Shown one piece after another: positions 43,958 to 55,776 of a stretch of 64,000 nucleotides of DNA. The notes under the pieces were generated by a model that was not told the origin of the DNA, searched no databases, and saw only the letters and a program-made list of their open reading frames with translations. The position numbers and the translations under genes were made by a program. The DNA is from Dugong dugon (Eukaryota > Chordata > Mammalia > Sirenia > Dugongidae). The stretch is from the NCBI GenBank assembly GCA_030035585.1, contig CM057474.1, forward strand, positions 4,582,501 through 4,646,500, given 5' to 3'. Position 1 is the stretch's first letter, and each line of letters begins with the position of its first letter.

Positions 43958-45620
43958 AGGTGCTCCCTAGTCCAGGCCATTTTCCAGCCTGCTGCTGGAG
44001 GGAGTTTCCAAAAGGCAAGTCTAGACATGTCATTCCCCACTTACACTCTTCAGGAGGATCACATGTGTGGAGTGGAAACAGGCTGACCATCTGTTTGCAC
44101 AACTAGAAGAATTGAGCAAGGGGCTGAAATTGTCATAAGCTGATGGAGCGTATTACCACCAGTTTAGGTCCCTTGGGCTTGATAATGGTATCTGTGGCTT
44201 GTCCAGCCAGGAGTGTTCCTTACCCCCCAACCATGGTCTCATACCCTCAGTGAAGGAAAAGTCACTGTGAGGAGAGGCTGGGACTTCCGGCCTCCGTTTC
44301 CAGAGCCGCTTCTGTGACTTCCGGCAAGTTATTGAACCTCGGAAGGCCTTGGTTTCCTAATGAAAATAAATGGTACTGCTGTCATTGGGCTTTTGTGAGA
44401 TAAGATGTAAATCTCCCCACACAGTGGCTGTTTAGGCCTTGACATACGTTACTCATACTTTCTCTCCCTTCTCCTCCAACTTTTAAAAACAGCTTTCCAT
44501 CAGAACGTTAACATTAATGATCAACTAAAAATTTTTTTTGAAAATTATAGTTTTAAGTAATCTATACTTCAAGCAAGTTTTTGTTTTCCCAGCTTTCATG
44601 TTGTGGATGAGAAATTGGTGTCTTTTCTCCCAAAGCCAGATTTCTTCTCGTCTCTAAAAGGTTTTGTTTCAACCCTGATCTCTTTTCCGTCTTTTAAATC
44701 TCCCATTGTGTTTTGACTTTGTTACTTTACGCCTTTTTTAAATGCCCAGATCTGTTAGAACAAGATGAAGTCCTGAACTTTACTTATTTTAAGTTAGTTG
44801 AACTTACTTTAATTTAAGCCTCTGGACTAATCAATTGGTTATTAATTTAAGCTCTCTGGACTTCGATTTCCTCATCTAACAAGTGAAAATAACAGTACTT
44901 TCTTGCTTGGTGGTTATGAGGAATGAGAGATAAGGACTGTGAAGCAGTTGGTCCAGAAATTGGTATTTGGTAGGAGGTCATGGTGCTCTGGAGGTAATGG
45001 TTATAGCTGTGGTGATTTTTATTGTTAAGCTTCTTAAATGGATCAATGACCTATTTTTGTCAATCCCTGTTTAACAGATTTTCTGTTCAGTCACCAAAAC
45101 ATAAAAGTTCTTTCTTCCAAAATCTACCCCTTGCTCTCTATCTTCCCTGCTACTACCTGGGTTTAGGCTCCAGTTACCTTACTCTTCCTGTATTAGTATA
45201 AAAGCATCTTAACTGTTCTTTTTCCGCTTTGGGATTTATCCCTCATCGCACGTGCCAGTGGTATCTTGCTAAAACAGTTGTTCTGTGCAATAAGCTTCGG
45301 CGATTCCACGTTGCCTCCCAAACAAAGTCCAGAATTTTTAGTCCAATTTTAATAACCTCCACAACCAATCAGCAGTCTTACTGAGCAGGTAGGAAACAGG
45401 ATAATATGTAGAAAAATATGTAAGACAGAATTTGGACTTCCAAGTTGGGGGAAGCTATAGAGCTGAAAATTGATAATGAAACTGTTTTTCATCTAGTTTT
45501 TGAGATTCCTTTACTTCTTAGGGGGTCTTATTTATGATTGCTTCTAGAGACTTTATAAGTCTGGATCCCTTTCATACCTTCCTTCAGCCTCCTACTCTTT
45601 ATTTGTACTTTGGAAAGTTG
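43958..45620. repeat. Intron 1 with two MIR relics
   Basis: MIR-like text lies at 44300-44470 (tgacttccggcaagttattg, ggccttggtttcctaatgaa) and 44846-44990 (ctggacttcgatttcctcat, ggtggttatgaggaatgaga). The remainder is unassigned. Confidence 0.6.
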
Positions 45621-45624
45621 TGAA

Positions 45625-45835
45625 GATCCATGGTTTGGAGCATCTGCTTTCAAATCAGACTGTTTGGGTTCAAAATCCTAACTCTACCATATACTCTAGC
45701 ATGTCACCTTGGCCAGGTTGCCTAACTTCTGAATTTCCTCATCTGTACATGGCGATACTAATATTCACCTCACAGAAGTATTGCACGTACGTGATGTAAT
45801 ATATTTGGAACACATCTCAGATCTGGATGTAAATA
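45625..45835 (+). repeat. MIR SINE, forward
   Basis: Contains gactgtttgggttcaaaatc, atgtcaccttggccaggttg, gaatttcctcatctgtacat and cagaagtattgcacgtacgt in MIR order. Nearly full length. Confidence 0.8.
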
Positions 45836-46253
45836 GAATGCACTTCGTGGTGGTAGTGATTATAATTTTCCTAAGGCATGACGATCATGTTATGCTGGTA
45901 ATTATGATACCTGCCGTTCTATTCTTCCTTCATGTCCATTATTTTTCAATTTTTCTTCCAGTAGATTTTCCATCTAAAACAAACCTCGCCTTTAAATTTG
46001 AATGTTGATGATTTGCTGCCACCTACAGGCTAATGTGGAAAAGACAACATGTAACTACCAACTTTCTTAGATACTAGATAGAAAATCACAAGGTCGTCTT
46101 TGAGGTGCTGGAGCCACCTGTGGACAGCCTCATTGCCCCTTTTGCTGAGATATTTATTTTCCTTGATAGCCTAACTGCATACTTGAATATTACTAGAATT
46201 CCCTTAGATTCTTTTTGAATCGGTCAGGCACACCAAAACACAAACAAACAAAA
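45836..46253. other. Intron 1, unassigned
   Basis: Nothing recognised. Confidence 0.45.
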
Positions 46254-46412
46254 AAATCAAACCCGTTGCCGTCAAGTCGATTCTAACTCATAGTGACCCT
46301 GTAGGACAGAGTAGAACTGCCCCATAAGGTTCCAAGGAGCGGCTGGTAGATTCGAACTGCCGACCTTTTGGTTAACAGCCGAATGCTTAACCACGGTGCC
46401 CCCAGGGTCCAT
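46254..46412 (-). repeat. AfroSINE (type A, short), reverse
   Basis: Reads atcaaacccgttgccgtcaa to accacggtgcccccagggtc. Well conserved. Confidence 0.93.
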
Positions 46413-48010
46413 TGTCTATGCAGTAGAGGGTGTGATCATATTCTGTGTACCACTCCAGTTTGTAATTGTTTTGAGTTATATTTTCTGTATTAATTTTATG
46501 CCTTCAGCAGTTCTGTAAACACCTTCTTGGTAGGCACCGTTTTGATACTGTAGTGCTGTTTATGTTATTATTCTTCTTCTTAACTAACATTAAGCAGTTA
46601 GTATACTAGAGACCTGGTACCAAGTGCTTTTGTGTACCTTGTACATAACGCACATACCCATTATCTCATTGATTCATATGGTTCTCTTATGTTTGCCATG
46701 GTGCTGCCTGCTTGTTGAACAGTGTGGTCATTCTCTTCCCCTCTTCCTCTCTGAATCAGCTGCCTTGCATCTTGCTTTGGGAGGGATGTCACATTGATGA
46801 TATGGCTAAACTAGTGCCTCATTAGAAATGGACGTGAGAGGTCATGGGGACAACTGAGTGGCTACAGTACTCGGTGGCAGAAAGAGGAGAGGAAAGAAAA
46901 GGAAGATTGAGGGGGCACAGAGGGAGGGGAAGCCCTTCCCCTGGTGGCGCTCATTGTAAAGAATCTGTTGTCAGAAGAGGCTCTGCAATCCTAAACCTAT
47001 GACTTGGGGATGGGTGAGCAGAACAGCTGCTAGAGTAGTAAGCCTCTGAAGCACCCACCTCAGGTGTACAATTTAACGGGGCGCCAAAAAACTCAGTCAC
47101 AGTAATCAAAATAAATACTGTGTTAGGGCAATCTTTTTAAAAAATCAGAATGAATGCAAAAAATCCACAATGAACAAAATATTGAAATTTTAAATAAAGA
47201 CAAGATCGGTAACATTGCCCTTGAGGAGCCATTGTAGAGCTTGGGACAAAAGGAAACTTCAGCAATTCTCGTCCTATTTAAACATTTGGTATTTTGTTCA
47301 TCATGGGTTTTTAAAATTAATTTTGATTTTTTAAAAAAATATATTGCATTAAAATATTACTTATAATATTTTTGGGGGCCACCTTAAATTTTGTGACCTG
47401 GTGACAGACAGCGTGCAGGACTCTCTGGCCTCATCCTACCCTGTGGTTTGGGCTTGGGAGGAAGGGAGAGGAGGTTGCTAAGGGGCAGCTGCCTCCCTCG
47501 ACACTGGCCATAAATCCCCTGTTGTCCCTGAGGGGTGTTTAGTCATTGGCTCAGCTCCAGAGACATGGGCGGGGCTGGGGAAAGGTCTCAAACAATGTGG
47601 AAAACTTCTTCATGGGTGTTGGCCCTTTCTCTGAGTCATACACATTAGGATTTCTTAAGGGTGTCTGGATGAGATACAGGGGTTCCCCACTTTCACTGAC
47701 TAATGGAAAGAAAAATGGAATAAAATTTCTTTCTGCATTTAGCAGTTCTTCCTTCACCAACGAGGTTGTTAAATATTGGATTTGATAACCCGAGGATGCT
47801 AAAAGCACTCATACCCTTCCTCCTCTGAGTGTGAAGTGGATAAAATCTTCCATCTAATTCATGCTGATTTACTATTCCAGCGTTTTGAAGCCTTGGCGTG
47901 ATCCCGTTCCTGGCCTCTGACTTTTTTGCTCTGCACATACCTGTATTATAACTGAGAAAATGAGCAGAAGCTGAGAGACTGCCATCTTTTCTAAACTCAT
48001 ATTTTGGCAG
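46413..48010. other. Intron 1, unassigned, one possible ancient element
   Basis: 47070-47400 begins acaatttaacggggcgccaa and ends gggggccaccttaaattttg; the two ends are partly complementary, with an AT-rich centre. It may be a nonautonomous DNA transposon, not named. Nothing else is recognised. Confidence 0.4.
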
Positions 48011-48174
48011 AGTCTATGTTGGTGGCGTAGTTAAGAGTTACGGCTGCTAACAAAAAGGTCGGCAGTTCAAATCCACCAGCTGCTCCTTGGAAACCCTATG
48101 GGGCAGTTCTACTCTGTCCTATAGGGTTGCTATGATACGAGCTGGAACCAACTCAACGACACCTAACAACAAGA
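48011..48174 (+). repeat. AfroSINE (type A, short), forward, with RTE-like tail
   Basis: Its tail reads accaactcaacgacacctaa then caacaag, instead of ggcaacgggtttggttt, matching the RTE 3' terminus. It lies about 200 bp upstream of the next TPD52 exon. Confidence 0.9.
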
Positions 48175-48375
48175 AAGTTGGTTGTTTTTAGTGGACAGCC
48201 CAGACATCTCTTCTGTCCTTTACTGAAAGAACCAGATCACTTGAAGGTCCAGAAGCGTGATGTGTGGGCTCTAACCTGGTTGGCTTGATTATGGCTGGGG
48301 CAGTGGAGTAGCCCATAGGGCAATCTTACTCAGCTTCCAGACGTAAGAGACTCTGTTTTTTTAAATCCCTACAAG

Positions 48376-48491
48376 GTGTGCTGAGAACAGACCCAGTCCT
48401 GGAGGAAGGGGTAGATGCTGCTGCCACAGTCAGTACCTCAGAGACCCTGTCAGAGGAGGAGCAAGATGAGCTAAGAAGAGAACTTGCAAAG
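48376..48491 (+). CDS. TPD52: TPD52 coding exon 2
   Basis: The 116-nt exon starts with GT completing Gly, then encodes 38 residues beginning VLRTDPVLEEGVDAAATVST and ending ELRRELAK. The acidic EEEQDE part begins the coiled coil that mediates D52-family homo- and heterodimerisation (family knowledge). The acceptor is tccctacaag|GTGTG and the donor AAAG|gtaaca, phase 0 at the 3' side. It is the first exon shared by all D52 isoforms, since the short isoform joins its own first exon at the same Gly. The MaLR LTR begins only 39 bp after the exon end, unusually close to a constitutive donor. Confidence 0.95.
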
Positions 48492-48530
48492 GTAACAAAA
48501 TCACTGTTTTTTAGTTAGGATTATTGCAGT

Positions 48531-49052
48531 TGTTACGGATTGAATTGTGTCGTGCAAAAATATTTGTCAACTTGGCTAGGCCATGATTCCCAGTATTGTG
48601 TGATTGCCTGGCATTTTGTCATCTGATGGGATTTTCCTATGTGTTATAAATTCTATGTCTATGATGTCAATGAGGCAGGATTAGAGGCAGTTATGTTAAT
48701 GAGGCAGGACTCAATCCACAAAATTAGACTGTATTTTGAGTCAATCTGTTTTGAGATATAAAAGAGAGAAGCAAGCAGAGCGGAGAGGGACCTCCTACCA
48801 CCAGGAATGAAGAACCAGGAGTGGGGCACGCCCTTTGGACCTGGGGTCCCTGTGCTGAGAAGCTCCTAGTCCAGGGGAAGATTGATGACAAGGACCTTCC
48901 CCCAGAGCCAACAGAGAGAGGAAGCCTCCCCTCGGAGCTGGCACCCTGAATTCAGACTTCTAGCCTCCCAGACTGTGAGAGAATAAACTTCTGTTTGTTA
49001 AAGCCATCCACTTGTGTTATTTCTGTTACAGCAGCACTGGATGACTAAGACA
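48531..49052 (+). mobile_element. Full-length MaLR LTR, forward, next to the exon 2 donor
   Basis: TGTTACGGATTGAATTG to GACTAAGACA is a TG...CA LTR of about 522 bp, the opposite orientation of the 9.7, 12.5 and 34.3 kb copies. It carries gagagaataaacttctg, an AATAAA in the sense direction of TPD52. Both flanks look like old L1M 3' UTR (ttattgcag before, gtggaaaatacacgtaacat after), so it landed in that older repeat. No clean TSD is seen. Confidence 0.9.
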
Positions 49053-49430
49053 GTGGAAAATACACGTAACATAAAATCTACCATCTTAACCATTTTACAG
49101 TGCACAATTCAGTGCCGTTCAGTATGTTCACAGTGTTGTGCAACTATTTTACCGCTGTCAAATTCCAGAACATTTTCAACACCCCAAAAGGAAAGACTGT
49201 CTCCCTTCTCCCCTTCCCCCAGCCTGTGGAAACCACTAATCTGCTTTGTATTCCTGTGGATTTGCCTCTTCTGGATCTTTCATATAAATGGACTCATATG
49301 CTGTGTGGCCTTTGGTGTCTGGCTTCTTCCACTTTGTATAATGTTTTCAAGAAGAACCATTCCATTTGGAGCTTCACGGTTTGCAGTATTGCTGTCTGTG
49401 GTTCTGAAGCATGTGGTATTCTCTTACAGT
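49053..49430 (-). mobile_element. Old L1M 3' UTR, reverse
   Basis: Reads gtaacataaaatctaccatc, ttcagtatgttcacagtgtt and ctggatctttcatataaatg, common reverse L1M text. The 156- and 123-codon ORFs here come from this repeat. Confidence 0.75.
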
Positions 49431-49600
49431 TGGTTCCGGGGAAGACAGTGCCATGTGGTTTCTTATGCTAGAGGTCTGGAGTAGGGAGAGGAGGCAGAAG
49501 ATCGTGTAATCGTTCTCTTTTTATGTGAGAAAGGGTATAAATGGGTAGCATAGGTCTGAGAAGCAGGTGTGAAGTAGGACATGGATGAGAGCAGCACCAA

Positions 49601-49706
49601 GGACTGTCTTCTGGCAGAGACCTTACTAGCATCATCTGATCTGTCTCCCTCCTTGGGACTGTCTTCTGGCAGACCTTACTAGCATCATCTGATCTGTCTC
49701 CCTCCT
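49601..49706. repeat. 54/52-bp tandem duplication
   Basis: ggactgtcttctggcagaga begins copy 1 (49601-49654). Copy 2 (49655-49706) is identical except for a 2-base GA deletion. The high identity suggests a recent event in intron 2. Confidence 0.95.
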
Positions 49707-49869
49707 TGGCTCATCTGTGTCAGTGGCTTTTGGTCTTCCCTTGGGTATGTTGTGGAGGTAGGCGCTTTCGAACCCTTTCTCACACTGGGTTTTGTAAACA
49801 AGGTAGTCATAGCGTGGATACAACAGATTGGTGATAAATCCTATGAGGAGAGTCAAGGATTAAACACAC

Positions 49870-50470
49870 TGGGTATTTAATGCATGATTAATATGACTGC
49901 TTTAAAAAGAGGAAAAACAATATTTTCCACTAGTTATATATGCTTATTACAGAAACATTAAAAATACTGAATGAAATTAAAATCACGTGCAGTCCTACAA
50001 ATTAAAGGTTTTGCATTATCTGCTTTCAGACTGTTTTTCTATGTATATATTGCTGTAACATACTTCTGTATTTTAAGAAGGCATTACAACACACACCTAT
50101 CGGTTTTTTCTTCTTTAACAGAATTTAAAGCACTTTTTTTTTTGCGCATAAATAATTTTCTACAACCTCATTTTTGTTTGCTGCCTAACCCTTGGTGGGA
50201 CGTATCATTTTTAAATGTTTAGATTGCTTCCAGTTTTGTTATTCTAACAGTATTTTGATGAAAATATTTGCATGTAAACCTTTATGCACTTCTTCAGTTA
50301 GTTTCTTAGGATAAATTCCTAGAATTATCCCTGGGTCAAAGGTTCCAAATTGTTTTTAAGGGCACCAAGGCATCTCTGTGTACATCAACATGGCCAAATT
50401 GCTATGCAGATGATTTCCCATAGTGTACGAAAGAGTGCTCTTCCCAAAATCCTTGTCAGCCCCGGGTATT
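49870..50470 (-). mobile_element. Old L1M fragment, reverse
   Basis: ggataaattcctagaattat, tgggtcaaaggttccaaatt and catggccaaattgctatgca are typical of reverse L1M ORF2 text. Confidence 0.6.
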
Positions 50471-50494
50471 ATGATCATTATCAATAAAATAATA

Positions 50495-50645
50495 GTCACA
50501 GCATGTAATCTTTACTGAGCAACTGCTGTGTGGCAAGCACTGAGGGGCATTATTTCATTAATTGGCACAATGGCCCTGTGAGGCAGGCGCTATTATTATC
50601 ATGATTTGATGCATGAGGAAACATAGGTCTCTATCTCTAAATAGA
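50495..50645 (-). repeat. MIR/L2-type relic
   Basis: gtggcaagcactgaggggca, cacaatggccctgtgaggca and tttgatgcatgaggaaacat are in the usual order. Confidence 0.6.
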
Positions 50646-53019
50646 TTATATAATTTTATTTAACAGATTTTATTGAGGGCTTCACGGCACCCAGCTAATT
50701 CATAGCAGCATTGGGTCTTGTATCCATGTCTTCATTAACTCCAGCGCCTGTGCTCTTGACCTTGAATCTGTGTGGTAGTCACACTTTTCCAGAGATTTAT
50801 GTTATTTTTACAAAAGCCTTGTGAGACACATGTGGCAGATATACTATTACTGTTACTAGTTAAGATAATAATAATATATAACGATTCTGTGTATAATAGA
50901 AGTCATTAACATTTAAAACCAAGGGATAGTTTTCAGTTTGGAAAGGAAAGCAGAATCGCAGCTGAAACAGTTACAGAATCTTCAATAAAATGGAAATATT
51001 CTAAAATCCTGTTCATTCATTATTTTTGAGGTGTATCAGAGATTCTTAATCCTGCTCTCCTTTAATGCCTTTAAGGTTATGTTGTTACCTAAAATAGAAG
51101 AAAAGTCGAATTAAGGAATTCTGGCTGTGATGTGCTGGACTAGGGCAATACACTGCATTGTTCAGGAAGATTGCAGTGATCTTTCTTCCTAACTTTCATT
51201 AGGGGAAGTGACATGAGATCCTCAGAGGTGTTTCAAAGAATAGACCATGTAAGTCTGTCCTTTGAAGTATCTGCAGATTTGGGATTTGGTGGAAAGAGAG
51301 AGGTGTACAGTATCGAAAAAGTAAAAGTTAGCATGAGATTCAGCCAGTAAACTAAGAAGTAGAGTCACCTGGGTTGAAATTCTGGTTCCTGCATGATTAG
51401 TTGGATGACTTCAGGCAAATCATTTATTTAATTTTGAACCTGATTCATTCTCCTTTGCTGCTTATTTCTTCTTATAATCTACTTTATGAAGGGTACCTCT
51501 TTTTAAAATATGGCTTCTAAAACAGGGTACAACGTTTGAGGTCTCGTCTGACAAGCACAGAAGAATACGTACTTGTTCTAGACTCTACATTCCAATTAAC
51601 ACAGTCAAAGAGCTGTGTTATCCCTGGTTTTCGCCAGTCATACCACGTTTGCTTTATCCTTTTCTCCTTTTATTGAGCGTTCTTTCTTTCTGCTTTGTGT
51701 TTTCTAAAGATTTAGTGAGCAATGAAAACAGAGGGCCATGTTGACTTTGAAATCAAAAAAGTGTTGTGCAGGTTGGGGCTGAGAATTGCTTTGTGAAAAC
51801 CTAAGAGCCGCGTCCTTCTGAGGGTCTTGTGCTGGATGTTCTTTAGAGTACCCGTTTTCAGTCTCCTGGGTCAAAAGTCTCTCGCACATGGTGTCCGCTT
51901 CTCTCTGTGAGTCTGCTCTTTTTTCCTCCACTCTGAATCTTTTTCTTTCTTTATAGCTTCTGCTCACGGTTTTAGCTTCCTCAGATCTTTTCAAACTGGC
52001 CACAACATCATCTTAGTGAGCCCCACCAACACCTAAGACGGTTCTCTCCGAGTATTTCAGCTTCTCCTTCTAACTTAGTTTCTTAACCCAGATTCCTGAG
52101 TAAGAGAGACGCTGATTTGTTGAGCTCCCTTTCACACCCATGCATCACTTGATTGCTGGCTGGTACGTGGGTCAGCTGTCCTTGGGTCAGGGCCCACTTC
52201 TCACCACTTAGCTGGTCCGGAAGCATCAGGGGGTCCACATGGGCCTTTAGCAGGGACTCTGGGGGAGGCAGTTTGATTTATTTATGGCTGTGGCATTAGC
52301 AAGCACTAGAACTGACATATCCAGTATAAACTCACATGGAAATAGGAAGAAAGTGGATTTGGGTTTGGCTTGGTTGTGCCTGTTTTGGTGGGGAAGGTGA
52401 GTAGTTTGATTTAGTAGACGAATGAGAATTTTTATGGGCATTCAAGTAGAAATGTCCAGTGGAAACTACAGGCCCAGAAGTCAGGAGAGAGACTGCTGGA
52501 GTACTTTGAATATTGTCTTTGGAGAAGACATAGAGCTCGAAGCCTCCACAGGATAGCTGGGTAAAGAATGATAGGGAGAAGGGAGAAGGCTGAGGACACC
52601 TCAGGATGGAAATATAAAGAGGTACCGTGCAAGAGAAAAGAATCTCTATAGAACAGATACACCGGGGACCAGCTTCCTTAATAACATTAGTCAGTGAAAT
52701 CTGTGAGAGCCGGAACTCAACAGGACTGCCTTGTTTTTCTGAGACTTGGCCAGTTTCCCGTCTTTGGACAGGGTGCAGTCTTACTGCTTTTCTGTGGCCC
52801 TCTATTAGTGGAAAATATGTGAGTTTTCCTTCTCTGACAGGTTTCTGCCTTACACAGGTCCCGGCTTTGGCAGGTGTTACCGTGTGTTGTTTTAAAATGA
52901 AACAGATAAAGGAATCAAAATGAACAAACAGATGAGTCTAGAATTTGGAGTACAGTTTTGCACTGATAATAACTTATTGAATGACTCCTGTATTTCTACC
53001 CGAACCCCCTTCCCCACAG
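50646..53019. other. Intron 2 remainder
   Basis: A MIR-like piece lies at 51357-51455 (gttgaaattctggttcctgc, tggatgacttcaggcaaatc). The 52420-52620 text (atgtccagtggaaactacag, ttggagaagacatagagctc) resembles an ancient LINE relic. The rest is unassigned. The 99-codon minus ORF at 51704-52003 has no recognised homology. Confidence 0.5.
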
Positions 53020-53168
53020 GTTGAAGAGGAAATCCAGACTCTGTCTCAGGTGTTAGCAGCAAAAGAGAAGCATCTAGCGGAGATCAAGCGGAAACTTGGA
53101 ATCAGTTCACTACAGGAAATAAAGCAGAACATTTCCAAAGGGTGGCAGGACGTGACAGCGACATCCGC
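53020..53168 (+). CDS. TPD52: TPD52 coding exon 3 (coiled coil)
   Basis: The 149-nt exon encodes VEEEIQTLSQVLAAKEKHLA then EIKRKLGISSLQEIKQ and the invariant-looking GWQDVTATSA end. Hydrophobic residues at heptad spacing (I, L, L, L) continue the coiled coil begun in the previous exon. The acceptor is cttccccacag|GTTGAA. The donor is ATCCGC|gtatgt at 53169, leaving GC of an Ala codon (phase 2). Reading through the donor would give a short unrelated extension to a stop near 53244. The first exon of this core shows the strongest family conservation in the window. Confidence 0.96.
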
Positions 53169-53632
53169 GTATGTTCATTTGATCGTACATTTTTCTAGAG
53201 TGTTAAAGGACGCTTTTCCCCCTTTTGGCTGTGGAGGGGACTAGGAACGGCTGATGATGCATCCGTAGCTTTTCTTTGGTTGACGCGGGGAACATTCTTC
53301 CCCATTTCCAAGTGTATTTGACTCTTTTCTCACTTAAGCATTCTAGACCATTCTGGGGAATAGAAAGAAAACAAGTCTCCTGGTAGTTAAAGAAATAAAA
53401 TTTAAGTTCCAGAAATGCTACATATTGACTTGCTAAATGTGTGCATTGTTGCCCCTTAGTCCTCAGAATAACCCCAGAGGGTGGGTATTAAGGAAGCCCT
53501 CGAGAAGGAAACAGGCTCAAGTAAGATGAGTTTTGACTCAAAATGTGGAATCTGGATTTAAGCTCGAGTCTAGCTGACTACAGTGCCAGGCTTTTTGGTT
53601 GTTTTTTTTAAACCCTGCTGTTACAAAGCATG
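53169..53632. repeat. Intron 3 start with MIR/L2-type relic
   Basis: 53440-53590 reads ctcagaataaccccagaggg through tctagctgactacagtgcca, an old reverse repeat. The rest is unassigned. Confidence 0.5.
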
Positions 53633-53850
53633 AAGGAGCCCTGGTTGCTCAATGGTTAACCACTCAGCTGCTCACTGAAAGGTTGGCATTTTGAACTCAC
53701 CCGGTGGCTCCACGGGAGAAGAGACCTCACAGTCTGCTCCTGTAAAGATCACAGCCTAGAAAACCTTACGGGGCAGTTCTTCTCTGTCACACTGGGTCAC
53801 TAGGAGTTGACAAACAACTCGACCGCACCTAACACCAACGGCAGCAACAA
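53633..53850 (+). repeat. AfroSINE (type A, long), forward, RTE-like tail
   Basis: Reads gaaggagccctggttgctca to caaacaactcgaccgcacct then aacaccaacggcagcaacaac, a tail of the RTE type. Confidence 0.9.
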
Positions 53851-54982
53851 CATACGAACCATAAGATCCTCTCGTCCCAGTCACTGATATGTGGTGTGGC
53901 AGAGGCCAAGTGCTTAACCTTTCTTTGATCACACGGATTATGATATGGCATTATTACCAGCAGTTTTGTTTCCCAGCAAAAGGAGCAAGCGTCTGTCAAA
54001 CTATGTTCTTTGTCTTCTGTAGTCATTCCCATCTGCTGAGCTGGTGTGCTTAGTGGTGGTTTTTCCATCAGCAGTGAGGCAGACTGCATTTCTGAAATGG
54101 CAGTACTAGGGTGCTGGCTCCTTTTGGTCCATTTTCCCCCCTGTATAAGTTGGCAGTGGGAAAACTATTCTTTGACTGTATCACCATCAACTATGTTTGC
54201 TTGTAGTATCTGCTGTTGACAGGTAAGTAAAATTGCCTGAGCATGCATTTCTAGAATGTGGGGATTTTAACCTCTTTGATAGGTACCATATGCTTTTTTT
54301 TTTTTTTTTTTTCTTTTTCTTTTCTTTTCTTTCCCTTCTCTAATCCCCAGGTAGATGGGAAGAGGGAGGTGGTAAATTGTACCTTTGTGTTACAGCAGAT
54401 GTTACATTGGAGTCGTTGTAAGGACAGTGCCTTTTATGTCCTCTGTGGAGAGCTCAGCGCCTTATTCGGTAGCTCTGCAGACGTGCGAAATTAAAAACAA
54501 TTCTTTATGTCCATAACATTTATTTGGACCATAAAATACATGTGAGCCCTGCCTCTCCTGGGCTGCTGCTTATTTCTGGCCCCCTTTTAGGGGATGAAGT
54601 TGTAAAAGGCATCTGAGGAATTTGGTTTCATTTTTGCCTGGAAAAGGAAGGAGGGGCAAGAGGTATAATTTATTTCAGACTGTGGCTCATTTTCATCTTT
54701 GCTCTGTGACTATTTTTAGTCCCTTCCCTGGTTTTTTTTGGCTTTAGCCTTTCTGGCTGTCCTGGGGCACTGCAGAAGATGTTGCCTGGAATTATGATTA
54801 AGGAAGAGATTCTGTGAAGATGCAGGCCTGGTAGCTGTGAAGGATTTTAGGTGGTTTTTTTTTTTGTTTTTTGTTTTCTTTTTTCTGAGAGTTCTTGAGT
54901 AGGTGGTCACCACTGCATTTGAAAGAATGGCTGTTCTTTTTGGCTGATGTCTCTTCCTCTGCTCTTTCATGATTTAATACAG
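53851..54982. other. Intron 3 remainder
   Basis: A long pyrimidine run of T and TTTTC units spans 54294-54345, and another T-rich tract is at 54855-54890, about 95-130 bp before the exon 4 acceptor. No repeat family is assigned. Confidence 0.5.
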
Positions 54983-55084
54983 ATACAAGAAGACGTCGGA
55001 AACCTTGTCTCAAGCTGGACAGAAGGCGTCAGCTGCTTTTTCATCTGTTGGATCAGTCATCACTAAAAAGCTGGAAGATGTAAA
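54983..55084 (+). CDS. TPD52: TPD52 coding exon 4
   Basis: The 102-nt exon starts with A completing Ala, then encodes YKKTSETLSQAGQKASAAFS and ends SVITKKLEDV plus AA of a Lys or Asn codon (phase 2). The Ala/Ser-rich TLSQAGQKASAAFSSVGS segment is a D52-family signature. The acceptor is gatttaatacag|ATACAA and the donor GTAAA|gtatgt at 55085. Because the exon ends in AA, the next exon sets the residue: A gives Lys (27-nt or 49-nt exon) and T gives Asn (42-nt exon). All combinations stay in frame. Confidence 0.96.
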
Positions 55085-55745
55085 GTATGTCTTCATTTTT
55101 CTCTGCTCGTTAAGTAGCTGAGGCAAATGAAAACACATGATTGTGGCTGCATTTGTTTCTTGACTTTGGATCTGAATGAGGCCTGACTCTCCTCTGCTGG
55201 GGTGAGATGCTTGCCAGAATTCTTCTGGGCCTAGCGCTCGAACTTCAGAATGATCTTCCTATGGATGCACTTAAGGTCGTTGAAAAACTCTGGTTGTGAC
55301 CTTTTGTGTGTGTTTGTTCCTTCTTGGTCAGACAGAGTAAGTGTATCTCTCGTGGTGCAAACTTGGGCCTGTGGGCCGAGCCTGGTGTCTCCCTGGGGTT
55401 GAGTATACGCCCGTTCAAGTGCACGCTTGGATCGAGACGTGGCTTCACTTCCGTATGTTACGTGTTTATCCCGTGGTGTGAGTGCAGCATGCTCATTTGT
55501 GCACTGATTTGCACTAATCTGTAAACTGTGTGAGCACTCTCGTGCTCAGACCTAAATCTTGATTGTGAGCTGTTGCTTTTTATTTTGCATTTGTATTTTA
55601 GATTAGACCGCAACATTTTCCTTGCCATTTTGATAAAACCACTTCAGAGTGCTTTCGTGCCTCCCCGCCCCACAGCGTGGATTCGAGTAGCACTGAAAAT
55701 GACAGATGTGGTTGAAATCAGCTGCGCTTCTGTGGGCATGCAGGA

Positions 55746-55776
<31 letters not shown>

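Noticed and set aside
49014-49484. 156- and 123-codon ORFs just after the MaLR LTR
   Set aside because: Translations of reverse-strand L1M 3' UTR.
49601-49706. CRISPR-like or satellite array
   Set aside because: Only two abutting copies, no spacers, mammalian intron.
53169-53244. Retained-intron extension of exon 3 as the real C-terminus
   Set aside because: A good gtatgt donor at 53169 and a perfectly phased exon at 54983 explain the family protein; the extension looks random.
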